A stretch of 64,000 nucleotides of DNA, from positions 868,001-932,000 of the forward strand of contig VXBP01007098.1 of the NCBI GenBank assembly GCA_013400115.1, in the 5' to 3' direction. Positions 62,352 through 64,000 of the stretch are shown here, one piece after another. Made by a program: the position numbers and the translations under genes. Within the stretch, counting starts at the first letter, position 1. Each line of letters begins with the position of its first letter. The DNA is from Rhinopomastus cyanomelas (taxonomy: Eukaryota; Chordata; Aves; Bucerotiformes; Rhinopomastidae). The notes beneath the pieces were generated by a model, which saw only the letters and a program-made list of their open reading frames with translations, was not told the DNA's origin and did no database searches.

Positions 62352-64000
62352 CTGAAATAAATATTAGAAATATTCAAACAATATTCAAACAATAAAATAT
62401 TCAAACAATATTCAAACAATAAAATCCATATAGAAAGGTTCAGGCAGGATGAGATGTTGAGTAGTTCGGTAGGATTTCATTAGCATGTCTGCCCCAGCTC
62501 TCCCCCCACCTCCTTCAACTTCTGAATAGCCAGTGATGTGAGGAGCACTGCTGAGCACAAACCACACTAGGAATCCTCTCTCTGTTCTAGGCTAACTGCA
62601 TTCAACTAATCCCCTTTCTTTGACTTGCTCTTGAAAAAGGCAGCAAACTTACGGGTCTAAACGCAGTCAAGCAAATAGCACTTTCATTGTTGCTGTTAAA
62701 ACTAGCTCAAAGAGGATAAGCATCCAGGTAATTTGCATTTTCCACTGCAAATCTCTAGCCACACAGTGTACTAGCTCTCATGATTACTTCCACCTTTAAG
62801 GAACACAGGCCTTTTTGCAATCAGAACAGTCTTAGGTTAATGCTAACCCATTTCACACTAGAAGAATCCCACTTCACAAACAGATACTTAGATAGGAAAG
62901 AACCCAAATTACACCTCAGACTAATGAATGCTATTAATCTCCAGCAGTCATGAGTCCAGTGGCTACAGACAGCACATTCTTCTGTCCAGCTATGCTCTTG
63001 GATACCACTCTGAGCAATGTTAATTACCTTAGCTGATGTTTCTTCAAAATAGTTCAGGGGGGAAAAAAAAAAAAGCCAAGACTCTTTCCAACAGCTTCAC
63101 ATACATCATCCAGTTGGATCACAAGACATCAGTACTCCAAAAAAAGATCCCTCTAATATTAGAAATGCTTTATCATGGTTAAGCCAGTTTTCCTCTGTGA
63201 CTTATTGGGGGTTGGAAATGACATTTGCACACTGAGACATAGCTGCTGTGGTAGTCTGAGGAAACATTTTGCTCAAGTTCAAAATAAAAATTCGAGCGTC
63301 ACAACTTTTACATCTTTCAGAGATAACATCAGAGCTCTGGATCACTGAATTTGTACACATTAAAAAAGTTTGTTTAAAACTTCAGAGCTGTGTGTTACTG
63401 AACTTGTAAATATTTTTAAACGTTTTAAACAAGCAGGGGATATTTTGGTAACTGATACAGAGAAACGGTTCTCAGGGTTAAGAAAACATGAACCTAAAGA
63501 CTTCAGTTTCTAGGAATCTCTTTTGTAAGTATGTCTTCAAACAACACTACATAGATGCTAAACAGCAGTTCAGCAATGCATCTCTCTTGCTAATCAGCAT
63601 TGCACAGAACAGATTGGAACCAAGCTAGTATGAGAGTAGCTTGAGCTCATAACAAGAGACTTACAAGCAGCTTTTTCAGTAAAAATCTTTGCTCGGTCCA
63701 GTAAGGACATTAGATACTCATTTTCCTTCAATGAATCTTAGCTATTCAATCTGTGCTGGTTTTAATAAGCCCTAATTATATAGTTGGCATTTACTAGGTC
63801 ATTCTGCCCGAGTAAGCAAAAGGTCATTTGCTTCTGCATCAGCCAAAATGAGAATCCAAGTGAACCCAAGAGACTCCAAGCTGAAGACTAAGCTAAAAGC
63901 TGAAGACTAATTATTGATTTCTACATTCCTTTTAAGTATCACTGCAGCTACACCAACTCAGCCAAATATCTGCTCTTATGAGGGATGTTATATTAACATC
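62352..64000 (-). other. GALNT2 intron, part
   Basis: At least 1.6 kb, running off the window. It starts with a 27-bp tandem repeat. The preceding coding exon (with the motif before residue 244) was not found. Confidence 0.8.
62372..62425. repeat. two tandem copies of a 27-bp unit
   Basis: The unit is attcaaacaat followed by attcaaacaataaaat, present twice without change. It lies just upstream of a GALNT2 exon acceptor when read on the - strand. Confidence 0.95.

Overview
This is nuclear DNA from a bird. About twenty copies or fragments of CR1 LINEs (avian non-LTR retrotransposons) are scattered through it. Most are 5'-truncated, and many end in the CR1 3' signature built on ATTCTATGAT. The coding sequence is split into short exons with GT-AG introns. 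CR1 copies make up roughly 5-6 kb of the 64 kb. About ten of them belong to one closely similar subfamily, suggesting a lineage with strong recent CR1 activity; the species cannot be named from the sequence.

Two protein-coding genes face each other. The left part holds the 3' half of PGBD5, the domesticated piggyBac-derived transposase gene, on the + strand. Its last four coding exons are at 11565-11745, 18176-18373, 24382-24487 and 25956-26151, and they join in phase with no frame break. Its upstream exons lie before the window. The likely 3' UTR is long and may reach one of the poly(A) signals near 33455 or 33612.

The right part holds the 3' half of GALNT2 (polypeptide N-acetylgalactosaminyltransferase 2) on the - strand. 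Nine coding exons between 62351 and 43748 encode 328 residues. These correspond without gaps to residues 244-571 of the mammalian enzyme and cover the second half of the GT-A catalytic domain plus the whole C-terminal ricin-type lectin domain. A 2.7 kb 3' UTR ends near a poly(A) signal at 41074-41079. The two genes converge on an intergenic gap of about 7.4 kb (about 33.6-41.05 kb). The same convergent pair exists on human chromosome 1q42, so this is conserved vertebrate microsynteny, not an operon or a functional cluster.

Everything else is intron, UTR, CR1 and other small repeats. Points of interest are CR1 nesting, a 57-bp duplication flanking a CR1 next to a single N (probably an assembly or allele artefact), a UG-rich tract beside a PGBD5 5' splice site, and a tandem repeat lying in a GALNT2 branch-point zone. 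Two small CpG-rich islands lie inside introns, one with an open frame and a consensus splice donor, the other with a 10-bp-arm hairpin. Several TAAT-rich intronic stretches could be enhancers. I saw no CRISPR arrays, operons, complete mobile elements or RNA genes. No clear new system is visible; the best candidate for something undescribed is the CpG-rich putative exon at about 21941-22083.
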